Part shown: one piece after another, positions 1 to 8,165 of the stretch | Position numbering within the stretch: position 1 is the stretch's first letter | Layout of the letters: each line of letters starts with the position of its first letter | Assembly: GCA_002315995.1 (NCBI GenBank) | Contig: DCHN01000076.1 | Span: 52,179-71,062 of the forward strand | Direction: 5' to 3' | Source of the DNA: Bacteroidales bacterium UBA1751 | GTDB lineage: Bacteria > Bacteroidota > Bacteroidia > Bacteroidales > UBA932 | DNA length: 18,884 nt | The notes under the pieces: model-generated | What the model saw: only the letters and a program-made list of their open reading frames with translations | Told to the model about the DNA's origin: nothing | The model's database searches: none | Made by a program: the position numbers and the translations under genes

Positions 1-149
1 GCACTGCCAACAACAAGACACTCAACAGGAGATTTGGTAATGAGCAAAACCGCCACATAGAGTGCGTCTGAAGAGAACGGCACAATAGTGGCGGCAAGAA
101 AACATCCTATGAAGAGGCCAAGCAGGCCAAGGTTTTCCAGACCGAACAT
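1..149 (-). CDS. YqaA/DedA-like integral membrane protein, N-terminal fragment (runs off left edge)
   Basis: The minus strand is open from an ATG at 149 to the edge of the window, giving 49 full codons. The peptide begins MFGLENLGLLGLF and continues with a hydrophobic stretch containing FLAATIVPFSSDALYVAVLL. This resembles the N-terminus of the YqaA family (SNARE-associated/DedA-related membrane proteins), where a small residue cluster and Pro-x-x-Ser separate two hydrophobic segments. The role of the family is poorly defined; DedA relatives are lipid transporters or maintain membrane homeostasis, so transport or envelope maintenance is only an inference. The start is supported by a good promoter a short distance upstream (170-201). 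The gene is transcribed away from the pilus operon's 3' end, in the same direction, but has its own promoter. Stop codon and C-terminal half lie outside the window. Confidence 0.72.
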   Translation of the reverse strand, partial: MFGLENLGLLGLFIGCFLAATIVPFSSDALYVAVLLITKSPVECLVVGS

Positions 150-169
150 TGCTCAAGATTTGCTTGAGG

Positions 170-201
170 CAAAATTAAGCAAAAAGGATGCTGCTCACAA
201 C
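170..201 (-). promoter_or_regulatory. Bacteroidota-type promoter for the YqaA-like gene
   Basis: Reading the minus strand, GTTG (201-198) is followed after 20 nt by TAATTTTG (177-170), a perfect match to the -7 consensus TAnnTTTG. A transcript would start about 4-6 nt further on, near 165, leaving a leader of roughly 15 nt before the ATG at 149. The TTG core and the 20-nt spacing fit the known -33/-7 pattern. Confidence 0.55.
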
Positions 202-212
202 AAATTGAGAAG

Positions 213-228
213 CTGTTTTTCAAAACAG
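213..228 (-). terminator. Short inverted repeat after the pilus operon, possible weak terminator
   Basis: A near-perfect palindrome, CTGTTTT-TC-AAAACAG, lies 3 nt beyond the stop codon of the last pilus gene. It could form a 7-bp, AT-rich stem with a very tight loop. No clear run of U follows on the minus strand, so it is at best a weak terminator or a 3'-end stabiliser. It sits just upstream of the YqaA-like promoter, where a transcription boundary would be expected. Confidence 0.3.
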
Positions 229-230
229 AC

Positions 231-2999
231 CTAAAACATACCCCTATAAACTTTATCCCATTCAATTGTGTTGCAGTATCCGCACAGTCCGGAACTCCTT
301 GCGCTGTAAGCATACCAGAAGCCACCGGTATTTGCAATGTTTCCGTAAGATGGAACAACCAGATTGTGTCCCTCAAAGTGTAGTTTCGGAGCATTTTTGC
401 CATTGAAGGTGAATGAAGAGTTGTAATACTCCCCGCCACTTGAAGACCACTCAATAAAATCATACTCTTTCCCTACGACAAACGTCACATCATAATCTAT
501 AGTGATGCCGGTATGAGTATCCTGTTCACCCGAATAATGATACTTGGTACCATTGTACTTGTAATCAAATTGGAGTGAGGAGACAAGAGACTCCGATATC
601 TCAGAAAGAGGGTGCTTAACGCATCTTACCATAAGTTCATCACAATAATGATATTTGTACTTCCCCTCTGAATCACGTGAATCGGTCTTTATATAACTGA
701 TTATATAGATTCTCTCAACGAACTTGAAATCAACGGAACACTTTGCATGGGCATCTGTAAAATCGGAAGCAGTACCGGCAGTTCCATCAGGTTTAATGTA
801 TGTCATATCAGAAAAATCATTATTGAGGGAGAAAAGAAGCCTGTAATGTCCATTGGTTTGTGTACCCGGGCTCTTGTAGGTAAAGGTACAATTCTCTCTG
901 TTCCAGATCACCTCTGACTCCAGAGGTGCCTCCACAGGAGTGGAAGCGGTGCCGCTTACACCGCTTGAACTTAAATCCCTGAACCATTTCAAATCAACCG
1001 CCGCATTTTCAGAAACATCAATGAGTTTGGGCGAATTGTGGTATTTGTCCGAGGCATTCATATATACCACCTGCTCAGAGATACAGGAGACCAAAGGAGA
1101 TTCAATGGCATAGCTAATTGTCTGCGAAATATCATGACCCGATATTGAGACCTTTATGCTACCGCTGTTCAACTGGCTGTTATAATCATTGAAATATTTT
1201 GATCTGAAAGATATTGTATTTCCAACAACTCCCGGAGTAGAAAACTTCTGAGAGGAGGACGAAAAGGAGGATGAATTGTTGGAAAAGGCAAAAGAAAGCG
1301 CCATATTTGAAGCATGGGCCGGAGATATGGAGTAATCAACATCCTCCGAATACCCGGCTTTGAAAGAAAGGGAGTACTTGTTGAGATTGAGGGCAAGCTG
1401 CGTCACCTGGCACTGAAGAGAAGCGCTCTTGTCACCTATTATAACCTTAAGAAGTGAATTACCTAAACCCAAGGCTCTTACCTTCACTCCGGTTCGCGTT
1501 ACCGATACAATCTCAACAAAATCACTCCCGGAAATTGTCTCTGCCGTGGGAATCTCCCCCACCGGCGCTGAAAAATCGCTATATGGTATCTCCACGGTTT
1601 CTCCATCTGAGGCTGAAGCAAACCACATAGGCACAATATCATCCTTGAAACCTATTTTATATGGAACAGGCGGTTCCAAATCAACTTTGAAAGCTGCAGA
1701 TGAAGATTTGGATGTTCCATCGGTAGAGGCTACGGAAATGGAACCGCTTCCACTTTTAATTCCATAGACAAGATACGGCCCCAGGTTATTCTCCATTGAG
1801 TTGATCTGTTCAACAGAGAGTGAACTGCCGGTAGAAGGGTTTGTAAATGAAATCAAATCATAAGGCGAAACACTCCAGAGAAGATGTCTGCTGGAAACAT
1901 CGGCAGGTTCAATATGTGCCTCTACAGATGTAGTATCTTTACTTTTGAGCAGCGAAGAGCCCAACGAAAGATCAAGTCCCGTAGCAAGTGTCTTTATGTC
2001 GTCTCTTACAACACGCCACGAAATGTCATCGACACTGCCCTCGCCCGAAAACTTTACCGTAATGATATAGTTGCTGTTGCGATCTATGGAAAAATCGGAA
2101 CAGCTTCTGCCCGGATATAGTCTGTAGCTTATATTTCCCCTTTTTCTGGGAGAGGAATATGATCCTGAAAGTGTCAGATATGTACAAATGCTCTCATATG
2201 GGCTGCCGGATGGAAAGAATTTGGTTGAATTGGAGGTATTTCCCGGAAGCAGTTCTCCCTGAATGTTTTCATAACAGTAGAGGTCAACCATATCATTCGG
2301 GGTGAATGGACCGTTCACTGTAGCCGTAGAGATACAGGAGTAGTGGCTCCCGGCACTGTTGTCCTTGAAATATTTCACTCTTGATGGAACATTTGAGAGT
2401 GAAATGGTGGAAAAAGAGAGGAGCACATCGCTGTTCAGTTCAGATATGTCAAAGCAGAGACTTATCCTGCTGACCAGCCGTTTAAAGGAGATTGAGGCTG
2501 AAAAGCCATCCTGACCATACACAAGAGAGGAGACTCCTGACATTATAAGACGCGGAGCATTGTCAACCTCACTTATAAGTGTTCCCTCAGAGATGTTATT
2601 GTAATACTCATTCAGAATATTCTCCTCTTTCAGAGGGACGGATGAAAGCGCTCTGTCATTGGCAATGGCATACAAAGTGTACTTTCCCTTCGGATTGAGC
2701 ATAAGAAGAGAGGATTTGTCGTCGCCTGCCTCCCATCTGCCGGAAGAGACATATCCCCCCTCTGAATCATAAATGTAATAATCGAACCATTCAACTGCAT
2801 CGTCACAGCCGGAATAACTTGAGTGCTGATATGAAGATGCTTTGGAGAGATGTCCACCGGTAACATTGAAAGAGAAATTTACCATAGTGGGAATCACCTG
2901 CTCACCATTGCCGGCACTCAATTGCTCGTGTGAATCCTCTGTCTTGCCGCAACATATAAGGAGCAGGAGCAAAGCTGTAAATAAAGGGAAATGTTTCAT
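231..2999 (-). CDS. Large fimbrillin-like lipoprotein with Ig-like repeats; probable type V pilus tip/adhesin subunit
   Basis: 922 residues, last gene of the pilus operon, 18 nt after the anchor gene. A hydrophobic leader ends in LLLLLICCGK, so Cys16 or Cys17 is the likely lipidated residue. Residues 40-190 resemble a fimbrillin N-domain: a short strand, then Ser-Lys53-Ala54, and the motif RLVSRIS at 174-180, which matches the major fimbrillin encoded three positions upstream in almost the same register. Residues ~355-443 and ~450-535 look like Big2-type immunoglobulin folds (pattern W-S-V, then a glycine-rich turn and alternating strands). Residues ~535-900 are Ser/Tyr/Asn-rich with beta-strand character, and the end carries GLCGYC (904-909). 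The overall style resembles DUF4906-type fimbrial proteins of Bacteroidales. Position and size suggest a distal tip or adhesin; the ligand is unknown. An ordinary surface lipoprotein is the alternative. Confidence 0.75.
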   Translation of the reverse strand: MKHFPLFTALLLLLICCGKTEDSHEQLSAGNGEQVIPTMVNFSFNVTGGHLSKASSYQHSSYSGCDDAVEWFDYYIYDSEGGYVSSGRWEAGDDKSSLLMLNPKGKYTLYAIANDRALSSVPLKEENILNEYYNNISEGTLISEVDNAPRLIMSGVSSLVYGQDGFSASISFKRLVSRISLCFDISELNSDVLLSFSTISLSNVPSRVKYFKDNSAGSHYSCISTATVNGPFTPNDMVDLYCYENIQGELLPGNTSNSTKFFPSGSPYESICTYLTLSGSYSSPRKRGNISYRLYPGRSCSDFSIDRNSNYIITVKFSGEGSVDDISWRVVRDDIKTLATGLDLSLGSSLLKSKDTTSVEAHIEPADVSSRHLLWSVSPYDLISFTNPSTGSSLSVEQINSMENNLGPYLVYGIKSGSGSISVASTDGTSKSSSAAFKVDLEPPVPYKIGFKDDIVPMWFASASDGETVEIPYSDFSAPVGEIPTAETISGSDFVEIVSVTRTGVKVRALGLGNSLLKVIIGDKSASLQCQVTQLALNLNKYSLSFKAGYSEDVDYSISPAHASNMALSFAFSNNSSSFSSSSQKFSTPGVVGNTISFRSKYFNDYNSQLNSGSIKVSISGHDISQTISYAIESPLVSCISEQVVYMNASDKYHNSPKLIDVSENAAVDLKWFRDLSSSGVSGTASTPVEAPLESEVIWNRENCTFTYKSPGTQTNGHYRLLFSLNNDFSDMTYIKPDGTAGTASDFTDAHAKCSVDFKFVERIYIISYIKTDSRDSEGKYKYHYCDELMVRCVKHPLSEISESLVSSLQFDYKYNGTKYHYSGEQDTHTGITIDYDVTFVVGKEYDFIEWSSSGGEYYNSSFTFNGKNAPKLHFEGHNLVVPSYGNIANTGGFWYAYSARSSGLCGYCNTIEWDKVYRGMF

Positions 3000-3017
3000 G
3001 TGCGTTTCATCATTATA

Positions 3018-3833
3018 TCAAAATAATAGCGTTCCGCCCGGAACATCCTGCCACGGGCAGATATCAACACTGCTGCAGTTGAACGAAGGGTCCAGCCAGA
3101 GCACTACGTCATCCAGATTGTCTTTGTCAACGTCATAGCCATACCGGTTCAAATAGATCCATAACGGTAGAGTGTATTTATGGCCATCGCCTATTATGAC
3201 TTCAATAAAAAGTGAGTCGTCAACCTTGCCACGAAGAATATTGAAAACAGATGTAATGGATTGGTCATCATTGAAATCAACAGAAAGAGGTATAGTTACA
3301 TTGCCCCAATGTGGAGTTCCTGAAACGTGGTACGAAAGAAGACTCTGATGAAGGGCCAGGCCAATACCAGCTTCAGATGAAGAGGTTCCATCCATATGCA
3401 GGTAAATTGTAGAGTAATCCTTTTTCAGAGCCAATTTGTACATTATGCTGTCACGCCTGGTATCCGAACAGAGGTTATCGGACCACAATCTGTCTGTTAC
3501 AACCATATACCTGCTTACAAGTATTGTATCGGAATGAAGACCTGCAAGATTGGAAGCAATGATATTGCCCCATATATAAAGCCTGGTAGCGGCAGAGCGT
3601 CTGACATCCATCCGGTAGTCGGAAGTGAACTCTTTCCTGGCTATCTTCAGTGGAGAGTCATAAAAACCCTTCTCATCATAGCGCCAAATGTAAAGGTTAG
3701 ATACGGTTTCAGGCACATCAGAGAGGTCAAGAATAACTCTGCAAGGGCACTCACTCCTATCCTCAAAAATGCCGGAGCACGCAGAGAGAGAAGAGAGAAG
3801 CAAAAGCATCATATATGGGACAATCCTATTCAT
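3018..3833 (-). CDS. FimB/Mfa2-family fimbrial anchor lipoprotein
   Basis: 271 residues. The signal peptide ends in SLSAC, making Cys19 the lipidated residue. Ten residues on comes D-R-S-E-Cys29-Pro-Cys31-R-V-I-L-D-L, the 'CPC' element followed by a beta-strand that typifies FimB/Mfa2 proteins. The middle is beta-rich (LYIWRYDEKG, TRLYIWGNI) and the C-terminus has a conserved-looking DICPWQDVPGGTLLF. In Porphyromonas gingivalis, FimB and Mfa2 stay in the outer membrane, terminate polymerisation and hold the pilus to the cell; the same role is inferred here. The gene lies 12 nt after the major fimbrillin gene, the usual FimA-FimB or Mfa1-Mfa2 order, and is not expected to have its own promoter. 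Family identification is firm; function is by homology. Confidence 0.85.
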   Translation of the reverse strand: MNRIVPYMMLLLLSSLSACSGIFEDRSECPCRVILDLSDVPETVSNLYIWRYDEKGFYDSPLKIARKEFTSDYRMDVRRSAATRLYIWGNIIASNLAGLHSDTILVSRYMVVTDRLWSDNLCSDTRRDSIMYKLALKKDYSTIYLHMDGTSSSEAGIGLALHQSLLSYHVSGTPHWGNVTIPLSVDFNDDQSITSVFNILRGKVDDSLFIEVIIGDGHKYTLPLWIYLNRYGYDVDKDNLDDVVLWLDPSFNCSSVDICPWQDVPGGTLLF

Positions 3834-3845
3834 CTAACAAGAATA

Positions 3846-4952
3846 TTAGAAATTCACAGTTGTTGCAGGTACAAGAGTCCAGTCATCAACAGATACAGTT
3901 ACTGAGAGCGTTCCGAATTCAATTGGCTCGTTAGGATCCAATGAACCGCTCTTGCTTATTACAACCGAGAGTTCGTATGATTTGTTTCGCTCTATTCCCT
4001 GTTTGTTCCCTTTTCCTGAAACAAATCCGTAATTGTCTCTGTTTATATTCATTGGATAGTAATACTTGATGCCATTGATCTCACCCTCAATTACAAGTCG
4101 TGTGAAGTAATCATCAGCACTCTTGTTTTCAGAGGCAATGGTATTCTCAAAGGCATAGAAGTACCTTGACGTGCTGTTTCCGGTATCATTTACGCTGTCG
4201 GCAATGCTTTCATCCAACATACCGCTCATTGAGAGTTGCGAACAATCTGATGAGACATACTTTTTCAAATTGTACATCAAAGGTGAAGTTGCATCGGAAC
4301 CGTTCCATAAAAGTTTGTTTGCATGTACATTAATCAAGTAGGCTTTAACGTTGTTGAGTGTACATGAAGCAAGAGGAGTTCCGGCAAAAGCGGTCTTAAC
4401 GCTGGCCAGTTTGATTCTTGAGACCATTCTGCTTACCGTAACGGTCAAATCGGTAGTGGTCTGAAGAGTGACGTCAGAAGAGCCTGTCATAACGAAATTC
4501 TTCAGATTCTCATCCTTAAGAAGTGAGAGCTGAGTCTTGAAACTGTCAAGAGTAAGAACATCGCTGAAATTGTTGTCATTATGGCTGTTGCAAATTACAT
4601 AGACACTTTTGTTTCCGGTAGTGGCAGTAATTTCCAAGCCCTTCATTCCGCCTGAAAGGTCAGAGGATGTGAACTTCTTATAGAACTCAAGCTGGCCGTT
4701 ATCGGCTGATGTTCCTGTATTCCTGAAGATGAACACTTCAAGTTTGGTAACCGTGTTGTCATCTGACTGTACGCCATGTCCGGTTCCGGATGCCTTTGTC
4801 TGTTGGCCCTCACCAACAACGTTCAGAATAAGTTTTGCCGGTACTGGCGCTTGATCGTTTTTTTGTTGCAGAGCACTCTCTGATTCCGTTTTTGAACACG
4901 CAGTTGAAAGCAATACGGCAACTGCAAGTGTAGCTGACAAGAATTTTTTCAT
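3846..4952 (-). CDS. Major fimbrillin, FimA/Mfa1-type structural pilin (type V pilus)
   Basis: 368 residues. A lipoprotein signal peptide ends in LLSTAC, with Cys19 as lipidation site. The mature start is polar and followed by strand A (KLILNVVG) and Thr-Lys53-Ala54, the place where family members carry a basic residue cut by a trypsin-like protease before assembly. The N-domain continues with TKLEVFIFR, a KSVYVICNSH strand and SRMVSRIKL (174-182), all typical of P_gingi_FimA/Mfa1 proteins. The C-terminus SVTVSVDDWTLVPATTVNF is the usual fimbrillin ending. The length matches FimA-like proteins (about 350-400 residues). The protein would form the pilus shaft by donor-strand exchange after removal of the leader segment. 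It precedes the anchor gene and follows the 439-residue lipoprotein gene by 18 nt. The lysine rather than arginine at the candidate cleavage site is a difference from P. gingivalis, where Arg-gingipain acts. Confidence 0.88.
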   Translation of the reverse strand: MKKFLSATLAVAVLLSTACSKTESESALQQKNDQAPVPAKLILNVVGEGQQTKASGTGHGVQSDDNTVTKLEVFIFRNTGTSADNGQLEFYKKFTSSDLSGGMKGLEITATTGNKSVYVICNSHNDNNFSDVLTLDSFKTQLSLLKDENLKNFVMTGSSDVTLQTTTDLTVTVSRMVSRIKLASVKTAFAGTPLASCTLNNVKAYLINVHANKLLWNGSDATSPLMYNLKKYVSSDCSQLSMSGMLDESIADSVNDTGNSTSRYFYAFENTIASENKSADDYFTRLVIEGEINGIKYYYPMNINRDNYGFVSGKGNKQGIERNKSYELSVVISKSGSLDPNEPIEFGTLSVTVSVDDWTLVPATTVNF

Positions 4953-4970
4953 TTTAAATGGATTTTAAGA

Positions 4971-6290
4971 TTAATAATTGTTTTCATTATTGAGGTATAC
5001 ATCAAAATTGCAGTAATTGTATGGTGAGCCGGAGAGCCTGCGGACCACCTCATTGGTTGACATTCCGTTGAAACGGGTGAAATCGAAATATTTCCATGAT
5101 TCCAGGAAACTTGGCATAAGAACAGCCTGAATCGTACACAAAAAGTTATCAGCTCCAATTGATGCAGGAAGACGGAACGTCTTGTCAAGAGAGAGAATAC
5201 CCTCAGGCGTGAGAGTGAGCGCTCCCTTACTGTTGTCCTTTAATCCCACGGAGGAGTATGAGCCATTAAGGCTGGTTGCAACTGTGGTGTTGGCTATATC
5301 TCCCATCCCCCAAACAACAATATCAGAACCTTGAAGAGCGCAACAGCGAGATTTCAGATATATGGTAGAGCCCTTTGATATATATATCCTGTTCTCTCCA
5401 CTATTTGTTCTGAAAATCATATTGTCATAAGTCCCAGCCGAAATCAAACGGTTCATTCTCACTTTAACTCTTACATCCTGAACAACAGAGGTGACACCTC
5501 TCTCGTATCCCGCGCTCTCGAGCATATCCAAATCATAGGATGTGGGAGTAATGTCTGTTGGAAAAAGGTTCAGATGAATGGAAATGGAATACTCCGCAAG
5601 AGTATCGAGAATACCTGTATCTGAATTCAGAGTACCAAGGTTATCATACCTTAAAGGCACGCCTTCCACAAATGAAAAGGTGTAATTGTCCAGGTCAGAT
5701 GGTACACCGTTCAAATCGCTCTCAATGAAGCTGTTCCATGCGCAGTTATCGTTCTCACACTGAATGGAGGAGAGCGATATGAATGAGGCATCTTCCGGCT
5801 CATACCCCGCTATGCTTACAACAACGCGTTGAAGGTCATTTATCTCTACTTCCGACCCAGAACTTGAACTGGAACTGGAGCCGGAACCCACGCCCACTTC
5901 AACTCCATTGACCAGAAGATGAAGAGCATTTACAGGCTTTGCCTGAGTATCATTCACCACCACATGAAGAATACCGGCCATTTCACCGCAATGCAGAGCA
6001 ACCCTTGACCAGCCGCTTCTCCTGCCTATAATGGTTCCATCATTGAGCAGAGTTATTGATTCCTCTCCCGAAAGAATGCTCCATCTCATATCAAGAGTAT
6101 CCTCATCAACTCCAATCACTTCACCTCTACCCCTCTCCAAATAACCCAGATGAAGAGTGTCTGTTGAAAAGCAGAGTCTGTAAGCCTCAGGCACCTGATC
6201 AAGTATCTGACTTTTGCTGCATGAAAGGGTACAGCATAATAGAGTGAGTGAGAGAGTGAATCTCCAATGATATTCCAAATAGCTCTTCAT
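4971..6290 (-). CDS. Unrecognised lipoprotein with Ig-like domain and poly-serine linker, pilus-operon associated
   Basis: 439 residues; I do not recognise a family for the full protein. The leader ends in CCTLSCSK, with Cys24 the likely lipidated residue. Residues ~40-112 have a Big2-like layout: a threonine-leucine strand, DMRWSILSGEESI, NDGTIIGRRSGWSRV and a closing ILHVVV strand. A linker, GSG followed by seven serines (138-144), then joins a ~290-residue C-terminal part with beta character and several cysteines (CENDNC; RCC). The gene sits between the DUF3868/OmpA-like gene (11-nt gap) and the major fimbrillin (18-nt gap), so it is almost certainly co-transcribed with the pilus. A minor pilin, an adaptor or a surface assembly factor are all possible. 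Ig-like domains next to flexible linkers are common in surface adhesins, but there is no direct evidence for ligand binding. Confidence 0.7.
   Translation of the reverse strand: MKSYLEYHWRFTLSLTLLCCTLSCSKSQILDQVPEAYRLCFSTDTLHLGYLERGRGEVIGVDEDTLDMRWSILSGEESITLLNDGTIIGRRSGWSRVALHCGEMAGILHVVVNDTQAKPVNALHLLVNGVEVGVGSGSSSSSSSGSEVEINDLQRVVVSIAGYEPEDASFISLSSIQCENDNCAWNSFIESDLNGVPSDLDNYTFSFVEGVPLRYDNLGTLNSDTGILDTLAEYSISIHLNLFPTDITPTSYDLDMLESAGYERGVTSVVQDVRVKVRMNRLISAGTYDNMIFRTNSGENRIYISKGSTIYLKSRCCALQGSDIVVWGMGDIANTTVATSLNGSYSSVGLKDNSKGALTLTPEGILSLDKTFRLPASIGADNFLCTIQAVLMPSFLESWKYFDFTRFNGMSTNEVVRRLSGSPYNYCNFDVYLNNENNY
5859..5879 (-). repeat. Short hexamer-like repeat encoding a seven-serine linker
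   Basis: On the minus strand the coding sequence alternates TCC/TCA/TCT and AGT serine codons, so the unit TCCAGT is repeated imperfectly about three times. Insertion or loss of a unit would change linker length by two serines without shifting the reading frame. It lies between the Ig-like domain and the C-terminal part of the 439-residue lipoprotein. Confidence 0.6.
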
Positions 6291-6301
6291 ATTATCACCT
6301 T

Positions 6302-8158
6302 TTAATAAGATTGATCACCGATTATATCCAACAGCACTCTGGCCTCAGGGTCGAGATTTGCCCTGAAACGCATGTGACCATCCTGCTCAATGCTCCTTTT
6401 CAGAAAGGCTGCTGCGTCATCCATATTCCCCATACGCGCAACTGCAATGGCAAGCAAATAGTTTCGTTTTGATCCGTCGGGAAGATTCAGAAGAATCTCC
6501 TTTGCCGTGGCATTATAATCGAGACTGAGGGCTGCAAGCGCCGAATTTATGTCTGAATAACTCCTCAGCACCGACATAGCCCTCTTGTAATCACGGTCAG
6601 AGAGCGCCTCAACTCCGCTCATATAGTATCTGTCAATAACCGATGTATGAATAGTATCCTTTACCATATCCTTACGGCTCAGGTCAAACTGTATTCTTAC
6701 CCTTCTGAGCTGAGGCAAAATATCTGCTGCAATAATTCTGTATAATGGAGAGGATTTAAGAAGAGACTTCCTGTTTTCAACATCAGCCTCGTTTGAAAGA
6801 TTGTACGCCAATCTATTCATGGCATCACTCTCCTGCACAAGAAGCTTGTAAAGCCCATCCCAATCTTCAGCTCCTGATTCGCATCTCACCTCAGGAAGAA
6901 GGATCTTCTCAACCTTCATCACATTTGTTGTAATATCCCATGAGATACTCTTGAGACTGTCGGCAATATTTCTGCACTGGCTGGAAATGTAATCTCTGAC
7001 ACATTCAGCTCTACCACGACCAAGCATGCGGTTCAGTTTTGAGGAACCCTCAGGAGAGCAGAAAGATGTTATGGAAATGGAGTCTATGGCAAACTCGCCC
7101 CTCTCCAGAATACTCCTTATTCTGCTTTTCAGAATGGAGAGTTCTCGGGAATTACTCTCTGCCTTCATATCAAGCTGCGCGCTCGCAACCGCAAACATCA
7201 ACTTTGCATCGTAACTCTCATGCTCCTGCCTGTAAACTATACTGTCGACATACTTCACCGACAAATCGGCCAATGACGAGAGAGAACTTACATAGAAGGT
7301 CACGGTGTCTGACGATGGAATTGCATAATTCTCCTTTTCATAGTTCCAGAGGGAACCATGCATTGTGAGTTCTATTCTTTTAATCTGGTCAAACGAGGTT
7401 ATCCGTTGTGAATAGTGGTATACCAAATTGCCGCCAGCATCGTTGCCCACAACTGAATCAAGCCTTATCCCACCCGGTGGATAGGGATTCTTCACATACC
7501 TGCTGTACGCCTGCGGAATGTTCTTTCTGCGTCTGCGGTTGTTCCACATCCTAACCTTTCTCACATAGTGTTCATACGCAGTTTCCGACCAGTCGTAACG
7601 TTGTATGTAAACCTCCAGAAGATGTTTGTAGCGCAAATCCAGAGATGAGTCGGCAAGAATGGAGGAGAGATACTCCTGATATGAACGGTACCCCTTTATT
7701 TGCCTGTTTCTGTACTCCTCACCGGTTATATATATGGACTCCAGAGCCTCATCGTTGCCAAGATAATGAAGCACAGGCTCCAACCTGAGCTGCCACTCCC
7801 TGTTTATGAAGTCTGAAGGAACGGAGACGTTGAACCCAAGCTCAATTACACCGCACCTCTCGGCCACATTCCTGAATTTTGCCTCAACACGTACAGCATC
7901 CAACAAATAGTTCCCGTTAGGATCAGATTCGGCAATTGCCCTCTCCTCATCATTCAAATCATCGGCAGAATTTCCCTTGTTGGATTTTGATGAACTTACA
8001 GAGTAATCCTTGGTAGCCGAAGTGACCTCCTCTCCCTGAGGTATGCTGAGACCTATTCCAGCTCCACTCTGCACAGCATAACGCATAGAGTGAGAACACC
8101 CTATAATAAGAGCAATTGAGAGAATTGAAATGAATATGTCCAATAAGAAACGCTTCAT
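6302..8158 (-). CDS. DUF3868/OmpA-like lipoprotein with TPR-like C-terminus, type V pilus accessory protein
   Basis: 618 residues. The leader ends in LIIGC, making Cys21 the lipidated residue. The N-terminal ~100-320 region is DUF3868-like: it contains YLLDAVRVEAKFRNV and an N-R-R-R-R-K-N-I stretch after a W-S-E-T-A-Y-E-H-Y segment. Residues ~330-395 resemble an OmpA-like domain, with the motif SFCSPEGSSKLNRMLGRGRA that matches the G-x-[AS]-[SD]-x-x-G-x-x-x-x-N-x-x-L-x-x-x-RA pattern of peptidoglycan-binding C-terminal domains. Residues ~510-605 contain two weak TPR-like helical hairpins (YYMSGVEALSDRDYKRAMSVL; AVARMGNMDDAAAFLKRSI). In Bacteroides pilus loci a DUF3575 gene and a DUF3868 gene commonly precede the pilins, and this is the same order (7-nt gap to the upstream gene). 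A periplasm-facing assembly or cell-wall-anchoring role is inferred. Confidence 0.78.
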   Translation of the reverse strand: MKRFLLDIFISILSIALIIGCSHSMRYAVQSGAGIGLSIPQGEEVTSATKDYSVSSSKSNKGNSADDLNDEERAIAESDPNGNYLLDAVRVEAKFRNVAERCGVIELGFNVSVPSDFINREWQLRLEPVLHYLGNDEALESIYITGEEYRNRQIKGYRSYQEYLSSILADSSLDLRYKHLLEVYIQRYDWSETAYEHYVRKVRMWNNRRRRKNIPQAYSRYVKNPYPPGGIRLDSVVGNDAGGNLVYHYSQRITSFDQIKRIELTMHGSLWNYEKENYAIPSSDTVTFYVSSLSSLADLSVKYVDSIVYRQEHESYDAKLMFAVASAQLDMKAESNSRELSILKSRIRSILERGEFAIDSISITSFCSPEGSSKLNRMLGRGRAECVRDYISSQCRNIADSLKSISWDITTNVMKVEKILLPEVRCESGAEDWDGLYKLLVQESDAMNRLAYNLSNEADVENRKSLLKSSPLYRIIAADILPQLRRVRIQFDLSRKDMVKDTIHTSVIDRYYMSGVEALSDRDYKRAMSVLRSYSDINSALAALSLDYNATAKEILLNLPDGSKRNYLLAIAVARMGNMDDAAAFLKRSIEQDGHMRFRANLDPEARVLLDIIGDQSY

Positions 8159-8165
8159 ATATCAA

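Noticed and set aside
107..463. Minus-strand reading frame of 118 codons
   Set aside because: It overlaps the end of the 922-residue lipoprotein gene in another frame, has no recognisable product, and runs over the start of the YqaA-like gene, which shows family features.
1429..1767. Plus-strand reading frame within the large lipoprotein gene
   Set aside because: Antisense shadow of a long supported gene; low-complexity translation, no start context.
3396..3905. Plus-strand reading frame of 169 codons opposite the anchor gene
   Set aside because: It lies antisense to two well-supported pilus genes and has neither a promoter-like upstream nor family resemblance.
7959..8165. Small minus-strand frame overlapping the start of the DUF3868 gene
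   Set aside because: It is an out-of-frame shadow of the lipoprotein start; the translation has no coherent signal or domain.
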